Below are positions 38,807 through 40,446 of a stretch of 40,446 nt of DNA, in pieces. The translations under genes were made by a program, and so were the position numbers. Origin of the DNA: Actinomycetes bacterium (GTDB taxonomy: Bacteria > Actinomycetota > Acidimicrobiia > Acidimicrobiales > RAAP-2); the NCBI GenBank assembly GCA_021799615.1, contig JAJZAC010000013.1, positions 1 through 40,446 on the forward strand. Reading direction: 5' to 3'. Every line of letters starts with the position of its first letter. Position 1 is the first letter of the stretch. The notes under the pieces are model-generated. The model had not been told where the DNA came from and did no database searches. It was given only the letters and a program-made list of their open reading frames with translations.

Positions 38807-39609
38807 GGCCCCGCCACCGGTGCGTCAGCGCCTCGGCTAGCCGGAACATGGGCTCGCCGGCCCTCGGGTCCGGCCCGTCGCAGGACAGCGACAGCCGCCC
38901 AGGCGGCGGCGCCGTAGCAGGCCACCAGCAGCGGGATCGAGAGGTCGGAACCGGGCCAACGGACGCCGACCCCCTCGCCCGACCAGAACGTGCCGAACGA
39001 CACCAGCATGAGGCCGACACCCAGCTTCATGGCATTCTCCGGCACCGCCGAGAGCTGGCGGGCGACGGCCAGCCCGGCAACCGCCACGACGGCGGCGGCC
39101 GCGCCGGCGGCGGCGGCGGCCTGCCCCAGGTCGTGGGAGGCGGAGCCGAGGGTGACGACGATGACCACCACCTCGAGCCCTTCGAGGAGGACGCCCTTGA
39201 AGGCGACGACGAACCCGGTCCGGTCCCGGCGGGGACGCGCACCGGCGATCCGGAGTGCCTCGACCTCGCGCCGGAAAATGGCGTCCTCGTCGTGCATGGC
39301 CTTCAGCCCGGCCGACCGGAGCAGCGCCTTGCGCAGCCACTGCAGCCCGAAGACGAGGAGCAGGCCGCCGACCACGAGGCGCAGGGTCCCGAGCGGGACG
39401 TAGCGGACGAGTGCCGGCCCGAGGGCGGCGACGGGCACGCCCAGGGCGACGAGCGCGGCAGCCGCCCCCGAGAGCGCCGTCCGGTAGCCGCGGGTGACGC
39501 CGACAGCGAGGACGATGGTCAGCGCCTCGACCATCTCCACGGCGCTGGCCAGGAACACCGCCACCACAAGCACGGCGCTGCTCGAATGGACTGCTACTGC
39601 CGCTTCCAT
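38803..39609 (-). CDS. COG4280-like membrane protein, related to GDT1/TMEM165-type transporters
   Basis: This 268-residue membrane protein has about seven helices and two related acidic motifs: SAVEMVEALTIVLAVGVTRG (acidic residues at 25 and 28) and FKGVLLEGLEVVVIVVTLG (about 137-155). Paired E-x-x-E-type motifs in inverted halves are typical of cation transporters of the GDT1/LysE-like kind. A charged cytoplasmic loop (DEDAIFRREVEALR) separates the halves. The ATG (rc 39607-39609) has GGGGAGG seven bases upstream. It overlaps the end of the NUDIX gene by 16 bp and is coupled to the small membrane protein downstream. Metal transport is an inference from motif layout. Confidence 0.78.
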   Translation of the reverse strand: MEAAVAVHSSSAVLVVAVFLASAVEMVEALTIVLAVGVTRGYRTALSGAAAALVALGVPVAALGPALVRYVPLGTLRLVVGGLLLVFGLQWLRKALLRSAGLKAMHDEDAIFRREVEALRIAGARPRRDRTGFVVAFKGVLLEGLEVVVIVVTLGSASHDLGQAAAAAGAAAAVVAVAGLAVARQLSAVPENAMKLGVGLMLVSFGTFWSGEGVGVRWPGSDLSIPLLVACYGAAAWAAVAVLRRAGPEGRRAHVPASRGADAPVAGP

Positions 39610-40235
39610 ACCGTCACCTCCCCGGCGTTCGCGCCGGCTGCCGGTCCACCGGCTCCCGCTACCAGGCTCCCACGCGGCTGCGACGGAGCGGTCTCGGCCA
39701 CCTGGAGCCGGGCCACGACCGTCCCCGCTTCCCGCTCGACGGCCCACCGGCCGCCGCAACCCGCGCCGCGGACGAGCCGCCAGCCGAGACCGGCTCGCAC
39801 CGGCGGCCCAGGAAGCACGATGCCGCGGTTCCCGAGCACCTCCGCCGCCCTGGCGAGCACCAGCGCGTCGTAGGGCTGGCACAGGGGGGACCCGGGGTCT
39901 CCGGGCAGGCACCAACGCGCCTCGGCGATCTCGGTCCCCGCCCGTGGGCACGGCTCCGCACCGGGATCGACGGGCTCCATCAGCCAGTAGCGGATCGCTC
40001 GCCACGTGTCACCGTGACGGACGTGGACGTCTCCCAGGAGCTCGGCGAGCCGGCAGTCGAGGCCCGCCTCCTCCACGACTTCGCGACGAGCCGTGTCCGA
40101 AGGCACCTCCCCCGGTTCGGCCTTGCCTTTCGGGAGCTCCCATCGCCCCGTCACCCGGTGGTGGACCAGCACGACCTCGACCACGCCGCCACGGCGCGTG
40201 CGCCACAGCACGCCACCACCGCCCACCCCGGTCAC
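39594..40235 (-). CDS. NUDIX hydrolase
   Basis: This 213-residue protein hydrolyses a nucleoside-diphosphate-linked substrate. The NUDIX box spans residues 37-59 with all key positions: Gly37, Glu43, Arg51-Glu52, Glu55-Glu56, Gly58. It is preceded by VVLVHHRVTGRWELPKG, as in MutT/ADP-ribose-type members. After the catalytic domain (about 130 residues) come a short helix (PYDALVLARAAEVLG) and a Gly/Arg-rich tail of about 80 residues that is not part of the family. The GTG start (rc 40233-40235) is one of two close GTG codons. The substrate is not predictable. Confidence 0.9.
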   Translation of the reverse strand: MTGVGGGGVLWRTRRGGVVEVVLVHHRVTGRWELPKGKAEPGEVPSDTARREVVEEAGLDCRLAELLGDVHVRHGDTWRAIRYWLMEPVDPGAEPCPRAGTEIAEARWCLPGDPGSPLCQPYDALVLARAAEVLGNRGIVLPGPPVRAGLGWRLVRGAGCGGRWAVEREAGTVVARLQVAETAPSQPRGSLVAGAGGPAAGANAGEVTVWKRQ

Positions 40236-40446
40236 GCCGGTCGGACGGCGGCGAGCGACGACTCGCCGGACCGGGTCGTCCCGCCCTCCCCCAGGGACCC
40301 GGGTGCGTTCCCCGCAGCAAGGGGGCGCCGCGGTCGGGCATGGCTGGCCCGTCGCCGAAGGCGATGCACCCCGCGGGATCGATCCGTAGCGAGACCCGGG
40401 TGGCCCGTTCGATCCGCCAGGGGTGGAAGATCCCCGTCAACCGGTG

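Noticed and set aside
40236-40446. Possible gene entering from the right edge on the minus strand
   Set aside because: The open frame continues out of register through the NUDIX gene and is Arg/Pro/Gly-rich; the NUDIX frame itself has a stop near 40440. Nothing here is supportable.
1-40446. Insertion sequences, prophage, CRISPR arrays or integrase genes
   Set aside because: No transposase, integrase or phage motif and no spaced repeat array were seen. The only repeats are the 34-bp, 126-bp and 16-17-bp ones listed.

Overview
The window is one continuous piece of a high-GC chromosome from an actinobacterium. Lineage markers seen directly are a mycothiol-type glycosyltransferase (mshA) next to a YbjN-like gene and proC, a rex-hemA-hemC-hemD-hemB-hemL cluster, a nickel superoxide dismutase with its maturation protease, an RsiG-type c-di-GMP coiled-coil protein, and heavy use of GTG starts with four-base stop/start overlaps. 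An uncultured or little-studied member of Acidimicrobiia is a reasonable guess, but the sequence alone does not prove it.

Layout, left to right. 1-1971 (minus): start of the complex I operon nuoABCD, cut by the left edge in nuoD. 2059-2138: a 34-bp tandem repeat. 2196-3497 (plus): a geranylgeranyl-reductase-family flavoprotein, probably acting on the menaquinone side chain. 3534-5009 (minus): an unrecognised membrane-anchored protein. 5152-12465 (minus): SAM hydrolase family gene, rex, hemA, hemC, hemD, hemB, hemL, giving the C5 route from glutamyl-tRNA to uroporphyrinogen III together with the NADH/NAD+ sensor Rex. 12897-16749 (minus): proC, YbjN-like gene, mshA, XRE regulator, rsiG-like gene. 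16803-18273: Ni-SOD protease and sodN (divergent), and a DksA/TraR-type zinc-finger protein. 18323-20799 (plus): a SufS-like class V aminotransferase overlapping a beta-propeller lipoprotein with an exact 126-bp internal duplication. 20928-21000: tRNA-Lys(TTT). 21259-22979: sirtuin and SDR oxidoreductase.

23072-34259 is the most unusual part. Six minus-strand genes (25395-31980) encode two similar CxxxC cupredoxin lipoproteins, a Tat-exported four-cluster ferredoxin, an NrfD/PsrC-type quinone-binding membrane protein with an extra C-terminal Ig-like domain, a third CuA-like cupredoxin and a polytopic membrane protein. No molybdopterin catalytic subunit is present. Two paralogous NarL-type two-component systems bracket the cluster. 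This looks like a quinone-to-copper-protein electron transfer module with its own control, possibly undescribed; its substrate is unknown.

34513-40235: small membrane protein, GNAT acetyltransferase, EamA transporter, a Tat-type dimethylformamidase-like protein, a small membrane protein, a COG4280-like membrane protein and a NUDIX hydrolase.

A recurring signal is a TANNNT -10 box ending 5-9 bases before the start codon of about a dozen genes, and before the first base of the tRNA. This implies widespread leaderless transcription. The electron-transfer cluster instead mostly uses Shine-Dalgarno sequences.
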